From Candidatus Avisuccinivibrio pullicola (GTDB lineage: Bacteria; Pseudomonadota; Gammaproteobacteria; Enterobacterales; Succinivibrionaceae): a stretch of DNA of 57,677 bases. The position numbers and the translations under genes were made by a program. Location of the stretch: positions 1 to 57,677 of the forward strand of contig DVOQ01000052.1 in assembly GCA_018713485.1 (NCBI GenBank), in the 5' to 3' direction. How positions within the stretch are numbered: position 1 is the first letter of the stretch; each line of letters opens with the position of its first letter. Below are positions 35,642 through 44,370 of the stretch, piece by piece. The notes under the pieces are model-generated. The model did not search any database. It was not told the DNA's origin and saw nothing but the letters and a program-made list of their open reading frames with translations.

Positions 35642-36571
35642 ATGCGTAAATATACCAATATCCTGGTCGTCTACGAGCCCAAGCGCGACAAGCAGGTAGC
35701 CCTGGAGCGTGCCCTCGACTTTGCCAGGTACAACAGCAAGGTCAACATCACGGTACTGCGCCTCGTTTACGATTATTCCCAGGACATTCACTTAGTCACC
35801 AAGAGCTATGACACTTCCCGCGAGGAGGTCACGGCACAGCATATCGCCACCGTGGAAAAGACCATTAACGAGTATAAAAAGGACGCCACGGTCAATATCC
35901 GTCCCAAGGTGCTGTGGACACGCGAATTAGGCGAGGGGATCGTCGATGAGATGAACTCCGGTTCCTACGACGTGCTCATCAAGGGAGCCAATCACCACGG
36001 CATTCTTGATTCCATCATCTTCACGCCCATCGACTGGTACGTGCTGCGCAATGCCCGCATTCCCGTCATCATCGCCAAGGAGCATGAGTGGACGCCGGGC
36101 CGGCCCATCGTCGTGGCCGTGGACTTCACCTCCGAGGACAAGCGCCGCTACAATGTCTCCCTGCTCCGTGAAGCGCAGCTCCTCGCTACCATCACGGGCG
36201 GCACCATCCATCTCGTCAACTCCGCTCCCGTGGTACTGCCGGCCATCATGCTCGAGGTGCCCAATTACGCCCCCGAGATTTACGCCGAGAACATCTTAAA
36301 GGAGCATAAGAAGCGCCTTTTAGAGTTCGCCGCCGTCCATAACGTGCCCGCAGAGCGCTGCCACATCGCCGAGGGACTGCCCGATGACGTCATCCCCGCC
36401 CTGTGCAAGAGCCTGAAGCCCGAGGTGGTCTTCATCGGCTCGGCCGGCCGTCAGGGCATGGCCGCCGCGCTGGTTGGCAATACCTGCGAGGAGATCGTGG
36501 ACTATATCGACGCCGATCTCATCGTGCTCAATCACGGCTATTTAGACGAGCCCGTGAAAAAAGAGGAGTAA
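35642..36571 (+). CDS. uspE: Universal stress protein E
   Basis: This is a tandem universal stress protein linked to stress survival and motility in E. coli. The 309-residue protein has two Usp domains, about 1-150 and 155-300. Visible are YTNILVVYEPKRDKQVALERAL, DVLIKGANHHGILDSIIFTPIDWYVLRNARIPVIIAKE (end of domain 1), VVAVDFTSEDKRR (start of domain 2) and VVFIGSAGRQGMAAALVGNTCEEIVDYIDADLIVL. AAAGGGGG precedes the ATG. Its stop codon abuts the stop of the convergent acetyltransferase. Confidence 0.94.
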   Translation: MRKYTNILVVYEPKRDKQVALERALDFARYNSKVNITVLRLVYDYSQDIHLVTKSYDTSREEVTAQHIATVEKTINEYKKDATVNIRPKVLWTRELGEGIVDEMNSGSYDVLIKGANHHGILDSIIFTPIDWYVLRNARIPVIIAKEHEWTPGRPIVVAVDFTSEDKRRYNVSLLREAQLLATITGGTIHLVNSAPVVLPAIMLEVPNYAPEIYAENILKEHKKRLLEFAAVHNVPAERCHIAEGLPDDVIPALCKSLKPEVVFIGSAGRQGMAAALVGNTCEEIVDYIDADLIVLNHGYLDEPVKKEE

Positions 36572-37063
36572 TTAAGGAACGGAACGCTGAAAACCCCGCC
36601 TGCGCGGGGTTTTGCATATCAGGCTTTTTTTGAGATACACCATATCTCTAAGCACCGTGCCGCCCTCCACGATGGGATGCGGATAGTTTAAGGTGAAAAA
36701 GTCCTGCACGCGGTGTGAGTAAACAAAGCCTAAACGGCGGTAGAAACCTAAGGTGGCCTCAGACTCTCCCGTACCGGCAAGGAGCGTGTGAAAGCTTCCG
36801 CGATAGCGCCTCTCTAAAAAGCCTATGAGAAAGCGTCCCAGACCGTGCCTCTGCAGGGCAGGGGCCACGGCGAGGTTTTTAAGCTCAAGAACCCCCTCCC
36901 CCTCGTCCGTCACCACCGCCACGGCACAGGGCCTGCCTGCCTTATAGAGGACGTAGAGCGAGCCGCGGTCAAGATAGCGCTCTACCATGCGCTCATCTTC
37001 ATCCCCCACAAGGAGAAGTGCAAGAAAGCGCCGTTTCTGCACGCGGATGCGGCGGATGCGCAC
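36572..37063 (-). CDS. GNAT-family N-acetyltransferase
   Basis: Acetyl-CoA-dependent transferase of unknown substrate, 163 residues. The fold is evident from LELKNLAVAPALQRHGLGRFLIGFLERRY (motif A P-loop) and GESEATLGFYRRLGFVYSHRV (motif B). The start is GTG 37063, nine bases after an AGGA that overlaps the end of the lipoprotein gene, so the two are coupled. The last ~15 codons lie on top of a terminator hairpin and read KTPRRRGFQRSVP, so the C-terminus may be an accidental extension. The stop touches the uspE stop. Confidence 0.82.
   Translation of the reverse strand: MRIRRIRVQKRRFLALLLVGDEDERMVERYLDRGSLYVLYKAGRPCAVAVVTDEGEGVLELKNLAVAPALQRHGLGRFLIGFLERRYRGSFHTLLAGTGESEATLGFYRRLGFVYSHRVQDFFTLNYPHPIVEGGTVLRDMVYLKKSLICKTPRRRGFQRSVP
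36590..36613. terminator. Bidirectional terminator embedded in the acetyltransferase 3' end
   Basis: AAAACCCCGC-CTGC-GCGGGGTTTT is a perfect ten-pair hairpin with A/T runs on both sides. It serves uspE rightward and lies within the last codons of the convergent GNAT gene. Confidence 0.85.
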
Positions 37064-37068
37064 GGAAA

Positions 37069-37545
37069 CTAATCCTCAATGGGCAGATCGGGGAAGACGC
37101 GGGCTGCCTGAGATCGGGCCACCTGCTGCAGCTTAATCTCGGTGTTGCGGGCCTTTTTGGTGAAGCGGATCCCGTTATAGACGAGATTGCCCGAAGAGAT
37201 CTCATAGCTTAAGACACCAAAGGCGGTGCGCACCGTACCGTCGTCTGAATAGACGCCGGGGAAATAATGGGGCAGGGATTCGGTCCACACCACCGCGGTG
37301 CGGTCTTCGTTGAGTTCGTAGGAGCGGCGGATCACCTTCACCGAACAGGTGCTGTCATTGCCCGAGTCGGAGATGAAGTATTCGTAGACGACGAAATTGG
37401 CGGGATATTCGTCAAGGCCCACCCACGTGCCGAAATAGTCCTCACGGTAGGGGGTACAGGAGGAGATAAGAGTGACGAGCGTAAGACACAGCACGGCAAG
37501 GCCCATCCGCCACCGCAACGCCGTAGCACGCAGAAAACGCATCAT
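37069..37545 (-). CDS. Small putative lipoprotein, function unknown
   Basis: The 158-residue protein has a basic N-terminus, a hydrophobic stretch (LAVLCLTLVTLISSC) and a lipobox LISSC at about residues 26-30. It is therefore predicted to be a lipidated outer- or inner-membrane protein and a likely LolA client. The mature part (FGTWVGLDEYPANFVVYEYF, NEDRTAVVWTESLPHYFPG) looks like a small beta-rich domain. I do not recognise the family. It is followed five bases later by the GNAT gene. Confidence 0.7.
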   Translation of the reverse strand: MMRFLRATALRWRMGLAVLCLTLVTLISSCTPYREDYFGTWVGLDEYPANFVVYEYFISDSGNDSTCSVKVIRRSYELNEDRTAVVWTESLPHYFPGVYSDDGTVRTAFGVLSYEISSGNLVYNGIRFTKKARNTEIKLQQVARSQAARVFPDLPIED

Positions 37546-37659
37546 GCACCTGCTCCTTTATCTGTGTCAATGTATTAAAGATAGTTGAAATATGACGCTT
37601 TTTCAATCTTCAACACGAATTTTTCTTCACGGAAAATTAAGGACGTGCCCGTGCCCGTT

Positions 37660-37688
37660 TTGACCGCTAAAAGCGCCCGTCCTATAAT
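37660..37688 (+). promoter_or_regulatory. Sigma-70 promoter of the pepD operon
   Basis: TTGACC (37660-37665) and a perfect TATAAT (37683-37688) are separated by 17 bases, 43 bases upstream of the pepD ATG. This is among the strongest promoters visible in the window. Confidence 0.85.
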
Positions 37689-37731
37689 GGGCCGCAACGT
37701 CAGAGATGATTTACCGCAAGGATTGACTAAC

Positions 37732-39198
37732 ATGGATTTAAGCACGCTTACCCCCGCCCCCTTATGGCAGCATTTTGAAAAGATCTGTGCCCTGCCCCAC
37801 CCCTCCGGACATGAGGAGGCCGTGGCGGAGTATTTACTTGATTTCGCCAGAGAGCATCAGCTTGAGGCCCATCGCGAAGCGTGCGGCAACGTCATCATCT
37901 TAAAGGACGCCAGTGAGGGCTACGGGAAGAGCCCGCGCGTCATTCTGCAGGCGCATATGGACATGGTGCCGGTGGCGGCCCCCGGCGTTAGGCACGATTT
38001 CTTAAGGGATCCCATTCACCCTGTCCTGCATGAGGACGGCACGGTGACCGCGCAGGGCACCACCTTAGGTGCCGACGACGGGATCGGCATCGCCACCATG
38101 TTAGCCCTCCTTGAGGATGAGAGCCTGCAGCACGGTCCTTTAACCTGCATCTTCACCGTCGAGGAGGAGACCACCATGAAAGGAGCCATGGGCCTTGATC
38201 CCAGGTGGCTTCAGGGCGACTATCTCATCAACCTCGACTCCGAGGACACGGGACTTATCTTCGTGGGCTGCGCCGGATCGTGCGACATCCACATGACCTA
38301 CCGCCCCGCCTTTGAAGAGCTGCCCCTGGGGGCCCGCGCCCTGAAGCTGCATCTTACCGGGCTTAAGGGCGGTCACAGCGGCACCGACATTCACCGCGGC
38401 CACGCCAACGCCATCGTGGAGCTCTCCGCGCTCCTTAAGTCCCTCACTGCGCGCTATGAGCTCAGTCTCATAAGCTTTACAGGCGGCCAGGCAGTCAATT
38501 CCATTCCCGCCTCCGCCACCGCCACCGTGGTGGTGGATACCTTAAAGGCGAACGCTTTCAAGCAGGATCTGCTCCTTGCCTTTGAAAAGGTACGCGCGGC
38601 CCATCAGGAACAGGATCCCGGCATGCGCCTTGAAATCACCGAGGCCAAAGTCCCCTTAAAGGGCATGAGCTCCGCCTCCTTAGAGGAACTGACCGCGCTC
38701 GTGGATTCTTTCTCCCTGGGGGCGCTGGCCTATTCCGCGGTTGACGCCTCCATCGTGCAGGACAGCTGCAATCTGGGTCTCATCAGCACGGTTAAGGATG
38801 AGGTGCACTTAACCCTCATGCCGCGCTCTCTTGATAAAGACAGCCTGCCCCGCCTCGTGGCGCTGCAGACGGATAACGCGGTCTGCAGGGCCATTGGGGA
38901 TAAGTTAAGCTTTACCTGCACGCCCCCTCACGGAGCGTGGCTCTCGCCCTCGGACAACGCGCTCATCCGCACCTTAAAGCAGCACTGGCAGGAGATCACC
39001 GGCACGCCTCTCACCGTCACGGTGCTGCACGCGGGTCTTGAATGCGGCTTCTTTGTCGAAAAAGGCCCTGCGTCACTGCAACTCATTTCCATTGGTGCTA
39101 CGATAGCTTATCCGCATTCACCCGACGAGCGTCTGGACAGCCGCGGCGCGGCACAGATCCTCGCCTTAATGCAGAGGACATTAGCCCATTTGAAATAA
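37732..39198 (+). CDS. pepD: Cytosol nonspecific dipeptidase (aminoacyl-histidine dipeptidase)
   Basis: PepD is an M20-family zinc dipeptidase that degrades dipeptides including Xaa-His. The 488-residue protein (E. coli 485) shows the metal-binding motifs LQAHMDMVP, TTLGADDGIGIATMLALLED, FTVEEETTMKGA and LDSED. The lid-domain motifs LKGGHSGTDIHRGHANAI and QAVNSIPASATATVV are also present. The frame is open 49 codons upstream through the promoter, so ATG 37732 (after CAAGGAT) is the real start. A GH13 gene starts 11 bases after its stop, an unusual partner. Confidence 0.94.
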   Translation: MDLSTLTPAPLWQHFEKICALPHPSGHEEAVAEYLLDFAREHQLEAHREACGNVIILKDASEGYGKSPRVILQAHMDMVPVAAPGVRHDFLRDPIHPVLHEDGTVTAQGTTLGADDGIGIATMLALLEDESLQHGPLTCIFTVEEETTMKGAMGLDPRWLQGDYLINLDSEDTGLIFVGCAGSCDIHMTYRPAFEELPLGARALKLHLTGLKGGHSGTDIHRGHANAIVELSALLKSLTARYELSLISFTGGQAVNSIPASATATVVVDTLKANAFKQDLLLAFEKVRAAHQEQDPGMRLEITEAKVPLKGMSSASLEELTALVDSFSLGALAYSAVDASIVQDSCNLGLISTVKDEVHLTLMPRSLDKDSLPRLVALQTDNAVCRAIGDKLSFTCTPPHGAWLSPSDNALIRTLKQHWQEITGTPLTVTVLHAGLECGFFVEKGPASLQLISIGATIAYPHSPDERLDSRGAAQILALMQRTLAHLK

Positions 39199-39209
39199 AG
39201 GCCGATACC

Positions 39210-41273
39210 ATGCGACAGAATACCTCCTCACCGCGCAACTGCCTGCCGTTTCAGTGCTTTCACACCTGCACGGCCCCCGGCAACAATCACAAAGTCACCG
39301 TGCTCTTCGTGCGCGGTGCTTCCCCCGCGCGCCTTAAAGCGCAGTTAGTGGCCTTCCCGCTCAATGAACCGGTGCGCGTGGACATGCTCTACACGGGTTC
39401 GCGCGCCGGCATTCACCGCTTTGTAGCCCAGGTGCCACTCGATGAGGGCGCCAGCGTGCAGCGCTACAGCTTTAAAATCAGCCTCCTTGATAAGGAGTCG
39501 GGGCAGATCTGCGACGTGGTGTGGTATTCCTCCTTAGGCATGTCCCGCGAGTGCCCGCTTCTGCAGCACTGCTTTGCCTTTGAGCTCAACTCCGCCCACC
39601 CTGCATGGACGGAGGATCTGGTGCTCTATCAGGTGCTGCCCGATCGCTTTGCCTCCTCGAAGGGCTATTTCACCATCGACGCGCAGCGCTTCAAGGCCGA
39701 CGCCCCCATCCATGACCGCGCTTTTGAATACAAGGACTTAAACGCGGTACACTGCGGCGGCGATCTCGACGGTATCGTGGACATGCTGCCCTATATCCGG
39801 AGCCTGGGCTGTGACGGTCTCTATCTCACCCCCGTCTTCAAGTCCGGGTCCCCCTTAAAGTACGAGGCCGAGGACTATGACGTGGTGGACGCGCATCTAG
39901 GCGGCAACGGTGCCTTAAAGCGCCTCAGAGCCCGTACCTTCGGCTATGAGATGCGTCTCATTCTTAACGCGCCCCTTAACTATACGGGCGACAATCATCC
40001 GTGGTTTGACCGTCAGGAGCGCACCGGCAAGGGCGCCCTCCATCACGAGGATTCTCCCTCCCGCGATCACTATACCTTCAGGATGAATGACGACGCCGTC
40101 TATTCAGGCGGCAAAGGCGAGCGTCCCAAGCTCAACTACGCCTCAAAATCCGCCCGTCACGCCATCTACAACGGTCACAATTCCGTGATTAAGAAATACC
40201 TGCGCGTTCCCTACGGCATTGACGGCTGGTGTTTAGACTCCGCCTCGCAGTTAGGCGATCACGGCACCTCCGAGAACAACGTGCGCCGCTTAAAGCAGCT
40301 CACCCACGAGGCCCGCGCGGTGCGCGAGGACACCTTAATGTTAGGTGACTTCCGCTCCGACGCCCGCTATGCCCTCAACAGCGAGAACAACCTCGACGGT
40401 GCCATCAATTACACGGGCTTTCTAAGCCCCATCCGCGCCTTCTTCGGCGGCGTAAATTTAACCGGCGATCCCACCCCCTATACGGGCGAGGACTTAAGAC
40501 GCACCTGCGAGAACTACTCCGTGGGCACCTCGCAGCAGGTCAAGCTCTGTCTTGTCAATGAGCTCGACACCCCCGAGCTGCCACGTTTCTTCAGCATCAT
40601 CGGCGGTGACAAGGCCCTCTATCAGGCCGCCCTCGCCGTGCTCTTTACGTGGCGCGGCATTCCCTGCATCTATCAGGGCGATGAATTAGGTGACGCCATC
40701 ACGCAGAACGACCTGCACGGCACGAGTCCCCTGCCCTTCCTCGCCATGAAGGATCACCACGTCACCCCCTATTCCGCACAGCTGCAGAGCCTTATAACCG
40801 AGCTTGCCGCCCTGCGCCGCTCCAACGAGGCCCTGACCTTAGGCTCACAGTGCTTTATCTGCGCCGGCGGCGCCTACTTTGGCTTCGTGCGCCTGTACAA
40901 CAACCGCTTCTCCCTTGTGCTCGTCAACGCCTCGCGTCAGGCCGTGAAACTGGAGCAGGGCTCCATGCTTCTGCCTCTCCTTGCGGCCATGTACCTGCCC
41001 ACCGACGGTCAGGACAAGGACTTAAGCGCCGACACGGGAGAGAGCCTGCTCATCCCGCTTTCGGGGCGCAACGTGCGCCGCACCGATCACGGCGAGGGCC
41101 TCGAGGCCCTTTACGAGCTCCTCTCGCGCGAGGATCTTAAAGTCTGTGCCTACGGTCTCACCTCCACCTCCGAGGAGTACGAGAAGAAATGCATCGCCGA
41201 GCTGACGGCAGGCAAGACCCTGACGCTTCCGGCCCGCACCACGGTGGTGATAAACAACGCCGCGCGTGAATAG
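39210..41273 (+). CDS. GH13 (maltodextrin glucosidase-like) protein with an eroded active site
   Basis: Family GH13 enzymes hydrolyse alpha-glucans. The 687-residue protein resembles MalZ/neopullulanase types: an N-terminal beta domain (about 1-135), then a TIM barrel from LVLYQVLPDRFASSKGYF. Conserved region I is NAPLNYTGDNHPWF (Asp to Asn253, His to Tyr258) and II is GIDGWCLDSAS (Arg to Cys341, nucleophile Asp343 kept). Region III is MLGDFRSDAR (acid/base Glu to Asp380) and IV is NELDTPELPRF (His to Leu452, Asp453 kept). Four of the invariant residues are changed, so it may be a binding protein or altered enzyme. It is cotranscribed with pepD. An upstream open frame inside pepD is rejected. 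Confidence 0.85.
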   Translation: MRQNTSSPRNCLPFQCFHTCTAPGNNHKVTVLFVRGASPARLKAQLVAFPLNEPVRVDMLYTGSRAGIHRFVAQVPLDEGASVQRYSFKISLLDKESGQICDVVWYSSLGMSRECPLLQHCFAFELNSAHPAWTEDLVLYQVLPDRFASSKGYFTIDAQRFKADAPIHDRAFEYKDLNAVHCGGDLDGIVDMLPYIRSLGCDGLYLTPVFKSGSPLKYEAEDYDVVDAHLGGNGALKRLRARTFGYEMRLILNAPLNYTGDNHPWFDRQERTGKGALHHEDSPSRDHYTFRMNDDAVYSGGKGERPKLNYASKSARHAIYNGHNSVIKKYLRVPYGIDGWCLDSASQLGDHGTSENNVRRLKQLTHEARAVREDTLMLGDFRSDARYALNSENNLDGAINYTGFLSPIRAFFGGVNLTGDPTPYTGEDLRRTCENYSVGTSQQVKLCLVNELDTPELPRFFSIIGGDKALYQAALAVLFTWRGIPCIYQGDELGDAITQNDLHGTSPLPFLAMKDHHVTPYSAQLQSLITELAALRRSNEALTLGSQCFICAGGAYFGFVRLYNNRFSLVLVNASRQAVKLEQGSMLLPLLAAMYLPTDGQDKDLSADTGESLLIPLSGRNVRRTDHGEGLEALYELLSREDLKVCAYGLTSTSEEYEKKCIAELTAGKTLTLPARTTVVINNAARE

Positions 41274-41289
41274 GCAGGAAACGCTTTAG

Positions 41290-41314
41290 AAAACCCGCCC
41301 CGCGCGGGTTTTTC
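41290..41314 (+). terminator. Terminator after the GH13 gene
   Basis: AAAACCCGC-CCCGC-GCGGGTTTTT with a long T tail, 17 bases after the GH13 stop and 21 before the next gene. Confidence 0.8.
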
Positions 41315-41334
41315 TTTACAGGGTAAGGAGTTTT

Positions 41335-42078
41335 ATGCTGCAGGCTGTTCTTCACGGTAAAAGTAAGGCAAAGCACGAGGAGGACACGCTCACCTCCTCA
41401 GTATTTGGCCTGCTGGTGCTGCTGCCCGATCCGGTTCTGTGGGAAATCTTAAGGCGCGCCACGGACGGACAGCTGCCCCCGGATGGCGGAGCGCTTCAGG
41501 ACTATGCCTTCTGGCCGCACTGGAATCATGAAGGAACCGGCAATACGCGCTTTGTAGAGCCGGACGTGTATCTTAAATTCGGGCGCTGCACCCTCATCGT
41601 GGAGGCCAAATACGGTACTGTCCAGTCCGAGGAGCAGTGGAAAAAAGAAATTAGAGCCTGCCGCAATGAAAAACTGCTCTCAGAACCTGCCTGTCTTATA
41701 GCTATGGACGGTAATACTGATGCTCAGGAAACCCGCTTAGAAGGGATCGCGGTGCTGAAAATCGACTGGTTTAAACTGTCTATCGCTGTCTCTGAACTTC
41801 TGGAAAGCCCCGTGGCAGCTTCCTGCGGAGATACTGCGGCTGCGCAGCGCACCCTCAGGCTGCTCCTTCAGGCCCTGCGGGCCTTTGGCTTTTTCGGGCC
41901 GCGGTTCCTCGATAGCCTCGGACCGCTGCTCCCCGTGGACTTAAGCGGTGCTGAACAGTATTTCAGAGAAATGCGGATTAACTCCTTTAACCCCTCGCTT
42001 AAGTCTTTAGCCAGGTTCAGTGGCTTTAACCCTGATCGGATGCATTTTGATAACTGGGCTCACGTGTTAGCCTGGTAA
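41335..42078 (+). CDS. PD-(D/E)XK nuclease-like protein of an unrecognised two-gene cassette
   Basis: I recognise a fold, not a function. The 247-residue protein opens MLQAVLHGKSKAKHEEDTLT, a start resembling restriction-like nucleases in defence islands, with a conserved acidic pair (Glu15/16, Asp17). The core motif is FVEPDVYLKFGRCTLIVEAKYG, giving Asp77, Glu90 and Lys92 in PD-(D/E)XK spacing, followed by EEQWKKEIRAC. The C-terminal ~100 residues are helical and unassigned. It begins after a terminator, with AAGGAG before the ATG, and the partner gene starts 11 bases after its stop. Confidence 0.65.
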   Translation: MLQAVLHGKSKAKHEEDTLTSSVFGLLVLLPDPVLWEILRRATDGQLPPDGGALQDYAFWPHWNHEGTGNTRFVEPDVYLKFGRCTLIVEAKYGTVQSEEQWKKEIRACRNEKLLSEPACLIAMDGNTDAQETRLEGIAVLKIDWFKLSIAVSELLESPVAASCGDTAAAQRTLRLLLQALRAFGFFGPRFLDSLGPLLPVDLSGAEQYFREMRINSFNPSLKSLARFSGFNPDRMHFDNWAHVLAW

Positions 42079-42089
42079 GGAGTACTTTA

Positions 42090-42800
42090 ATGACAGAAAC
42101 AGCTATCACGACTGATGAAAGCCTTTTGAAACTGAGACAGGCGCTGCGTCTTTACTTTGAGTTTCAGCAGTCCATGCTGAATATCGCCCTGTACGTGAAA
42201 AACCGTCTTTCCTTTAAGGAGAGCATGCAGAGCTGGCCCAAGTACAGTGAACCCGTGAGGAATGAGTACAAGCTGCGTCCGGGGACATGGGCGTGGGATT
42301 TTCTGCCGGGCTACTGTTTTGAGTATTACATGGGAGAAAGGACCTTCAGCGCTCATCCCTACAAAGCATGGTTCTCACTCATTCAGCTTCTCGATGACGG
42401 CAGCTACACGGAGGATTTTTACGAGCGCCCCGGCGCTGTGGATCTCTATGACTGCCCGCAGCCTGCCGCCTTCGACCCGGCAAGTGAATCCGGCTCGTGG
42501 CTTGCCTTCTATATGGATATCTGCAGACAGGACAGAGACTGCGCCTTATGGATGACACTGCCAGGGAATGCAGAGACTGACTTCCTTGATGAAATGTTTA
42601 CCCGTGATCGCAGCGCGAATCAGAAGGTGAGGACCTTTGGCAGTTTCGCTGAGGGGGAGATCGCCGTCTTCCAGAAATTCAGGCTCGAGCATTTTGCGAA
42701 TAAGGCTTCCGCTGACGCCGTGATTGAGACTTTCTGCAGAACCGTTTACGATCTGACGCAGCTTGAGCTTATCCGTGGCCTTAGTACCGGTAAACCGTGA
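42090..42800 (+). CDS. Unknown partner protein of the nuclease-like gene
   Basis: No family recognised. The 236-residue protein is soluble, with no signal peptide or membrane segment. It is aromatic-rich, with an N-terminal helix LLKLRQALRLYFEFQQSMLN, then KYSEPVRNEYKLRPGTWAWDFLPGY and a middle part with many Trp/Tyr/Phe. The C-terminus is helical (ADAVIETFCRTVYDLTQL). AAGGAG precedes the ATG. It lies 11 bases after the PD-(D/E)XK-like gene with nothing else in the transcript, so the two probably act together, for example as sensor and effector. That pairing is inference. Confidence 0.6.
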   Translation: MTETAITTDESLLKLRQALRLYFEFQQSMLNIALYVKNRLSFKESMQSWPKYSEPVRNEYKLRPGTWAWDFLPGYCFEYYMGERTFSAHPYKAWFSLIQLLDDGSYTEDFYERPGAVDLYDCPQPAAFDPASESGSWLAFYMDICRQDRDCALWMTLPGNAETDFLDEMFTRDRSANQKVRTFGSFAEGEIAVFQKFRLEHFANKASADAVIETFCRTVYDLTQLELIRGLSTGKP

Positions 42801-42924
42801 ACCTCTGGGGAGACGCGGTTGTTAGCCGCGCGGTCTTTGCAGGTTCCTGAAAAGCCCCGGGCCTCAGGGGTCTCGTCAGATCTCCCGGGGGAGTCAGCCC
42901 TGTTTACGGGAAAGCTCTGCGGCA

Positions 42925-42966
42925 GTTAAAAGAGTTATGTAAGGACAGGAGCGACTCTCTTTTAAC
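42925..42966. repeat. Ten-base inverted repeat after the nuclease cassette
   Basis: GTTAAAAGAG and CTCTTTTAAC are exact inverted arms separated by 22 bases. It could close a long hairpin on the cassette transcript or be a protein-binding site. Confidence 0.55.
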
Positions 42967-42978
42967 GGAATGAAGGAC

Positions 42979-42998
42979 GGGGGCAGAGATCTGCCCCC
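42979..42998. terminator. Hairpin after the xanthine permease gene
   Basis: GGGGGCAGA-GA-TCTGCCCCC, near-perfect palindrome six bases beyond the permease stop, between convergent genes. It has no strong T run on either side. Confidence 0.6.
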
Positions 42999-43004
42999 TG
43001 ACAG

Positions 43005-44351
43005 CTATTCCCTGATGCGGATCAGGAAGTTAGCCACGATGGCGGTAATGCCGCCTGCGGTAATGCCGGAGGCGAAGATACCGCGGATGAGATCGGGCAT
43101 TTTGGAGAGGATGTCCGGCACCATCTCCACGGAAAGGCCGATGGAGAAGGACATGGCCATGACGAGGATGGCCTTGCGGTTTAAGGGCTGCGAGGCGATG
43201 ATGCGGATACCGGCCGCGGCCACGGTTCCGAACATGAGCAGCGTGGCACCGCCTAACACGGGATCGGGCATCAGGGAGAAGACCAGGCCCACGGCGGGGA
43301 AAAGGCCGAGCAGCAGCAGGAACACCGCAATGAAATAGCCCACGTAGCGGGAGGCGACACCGGTTAACTGGATCATGCCGTTGTTCTGGGCGAAGATCGA
43401 GTTGGGGAAGGAGTTGAGGACACCCGCGACAAAGGAGTTAAAGCCATCGGCGAGGATACCGCCCGAGGCGCGCTTTACGAACTTCTCGCCCGTGACGGGT
43501 TCACCTGAAATGAGCGAATTGGCGGTGATGTCGCCGTAAGCCTCGATGGCGGTGATGAGGTAAACGATACCGAGACCGATGATGGCGGCCGGATCGAAAC
43601 TCACGCCGTACTTAAAGGGCAGCGGGACGTTAAAGCCGCCGTAGCTCTCAATCTTCGAGAAATCGACCATGCCTAAGGCAAAGGACACCGCGTAGCCGAT
43701 GGCAAGGCCGATAACGATGGAGCTCATGCGCAGGTAGCGGTTAGAGCTTCTGTTAAAGAAGAGGATCGAGACGAGCACCAGGGCGGCAATACCTAAATTC
43801 TGCAGGGAGCCGAAAGTGCCGTTCTCCATGGCCCCGAAACCGCCGCCGCAGGAAATGATCCCCACCTTGATTAAGGACATGCCGATGAGGGTCACCACGA
43901 TACCCGAAACCAGGGGAGTGATGATACGGCGCGTGTACTTCAGGACGCGCGAAATGCCCATTTCCACAAAGGAGCCGGCCATGACGGCACCGAAGATAGA
44001 GCTGAGGCCGCCCGTAAGTCCGGCGCTGATGATGGGGGAGATGAAGGAAAAGGACGTACCCTGAATGCACAGGAGGCCGCAGCCCACGGGCCCTACGCGC
44101 TTACACTGAATGAAGGTGGAAATGCCCGAGGCAAACAGCGCCATCGACACTAAAAAGGAGGTGGTGGCAAGATCGAGCTTTAACGCGCCCGCAATGATGA
44201 GCGGAGGCGTGATGATGGCCACGAAGATGGCTAAAAGATGCTGCAGGGCGGCAAAAAAGGCGTCGCGGAACGGGGGGCGATCCTCAAGGCCGTAGATAAG
44301 CTCCGAGGAGGCCGCCTCCTCGGCGGTCTTAACGTGATTATTATTTTCCAT
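43005..44351 (-). CDS. NCS2-family xanthine/uracil permease
   Basis: This is an inner-membrane nucleobase:proton symporter, most likely for xanthine given the adjacent xpt. It has 448 residues and about 14 hydrophobic segments. The family signature is visible as GPVGCGLLCIQGTSFSFISPI near residue 90. The substrate motifs are AIEAYGDITANSLISGEPV near 265 and the NCS2 motif GVLNSFPNSIFAQNNGMIQLTGVASRYVGYF near 315. It follows xpt by 19 bases in the same direction, an xpt-pbuX-type operon. Confidence 0.92.
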   Translation of the reverse strand: MENNNHVKTAEEAASSELIYGLEDRPPFRDAFFAALQHLLAIFVAIITPPLIIAGALKLDLATTSFLVSMALFASGISTFIQCKRVGPVGCGLLCIQGTSFSFISPIISAGLTGGLSSIFGAVMAGSFVEMGISRVLKYTRRIITPLVSGIVVTLIGMSLIKVGIISCGGGFGAMENGTFGSLQNLGIAALVLVSILFFNRSSNRYLRMSSIVIGLAIGYAVSFALGMVDFSKIESYGGFNVPLPFKYGVSFDPAAIIGLGIVYLITAIEAYGDITANSLISGEPVTGEKFVKRASGGILADGFNSFVAGVLNSFPNSIFAQNNGMIQLTGVASRYVGYFIAVFLLLLGLFPAVGLVFSLMPDPVLGGATLLMFGTVAAAGIRIIASQPLNRKAILVMAMSFSIGLSVEMVPDILSKMPDLIRGIFASGITAGGITAIVANFLIRIRE

Positions 44352-44370
44352 GGGTATGAGTTAAGTTTAG

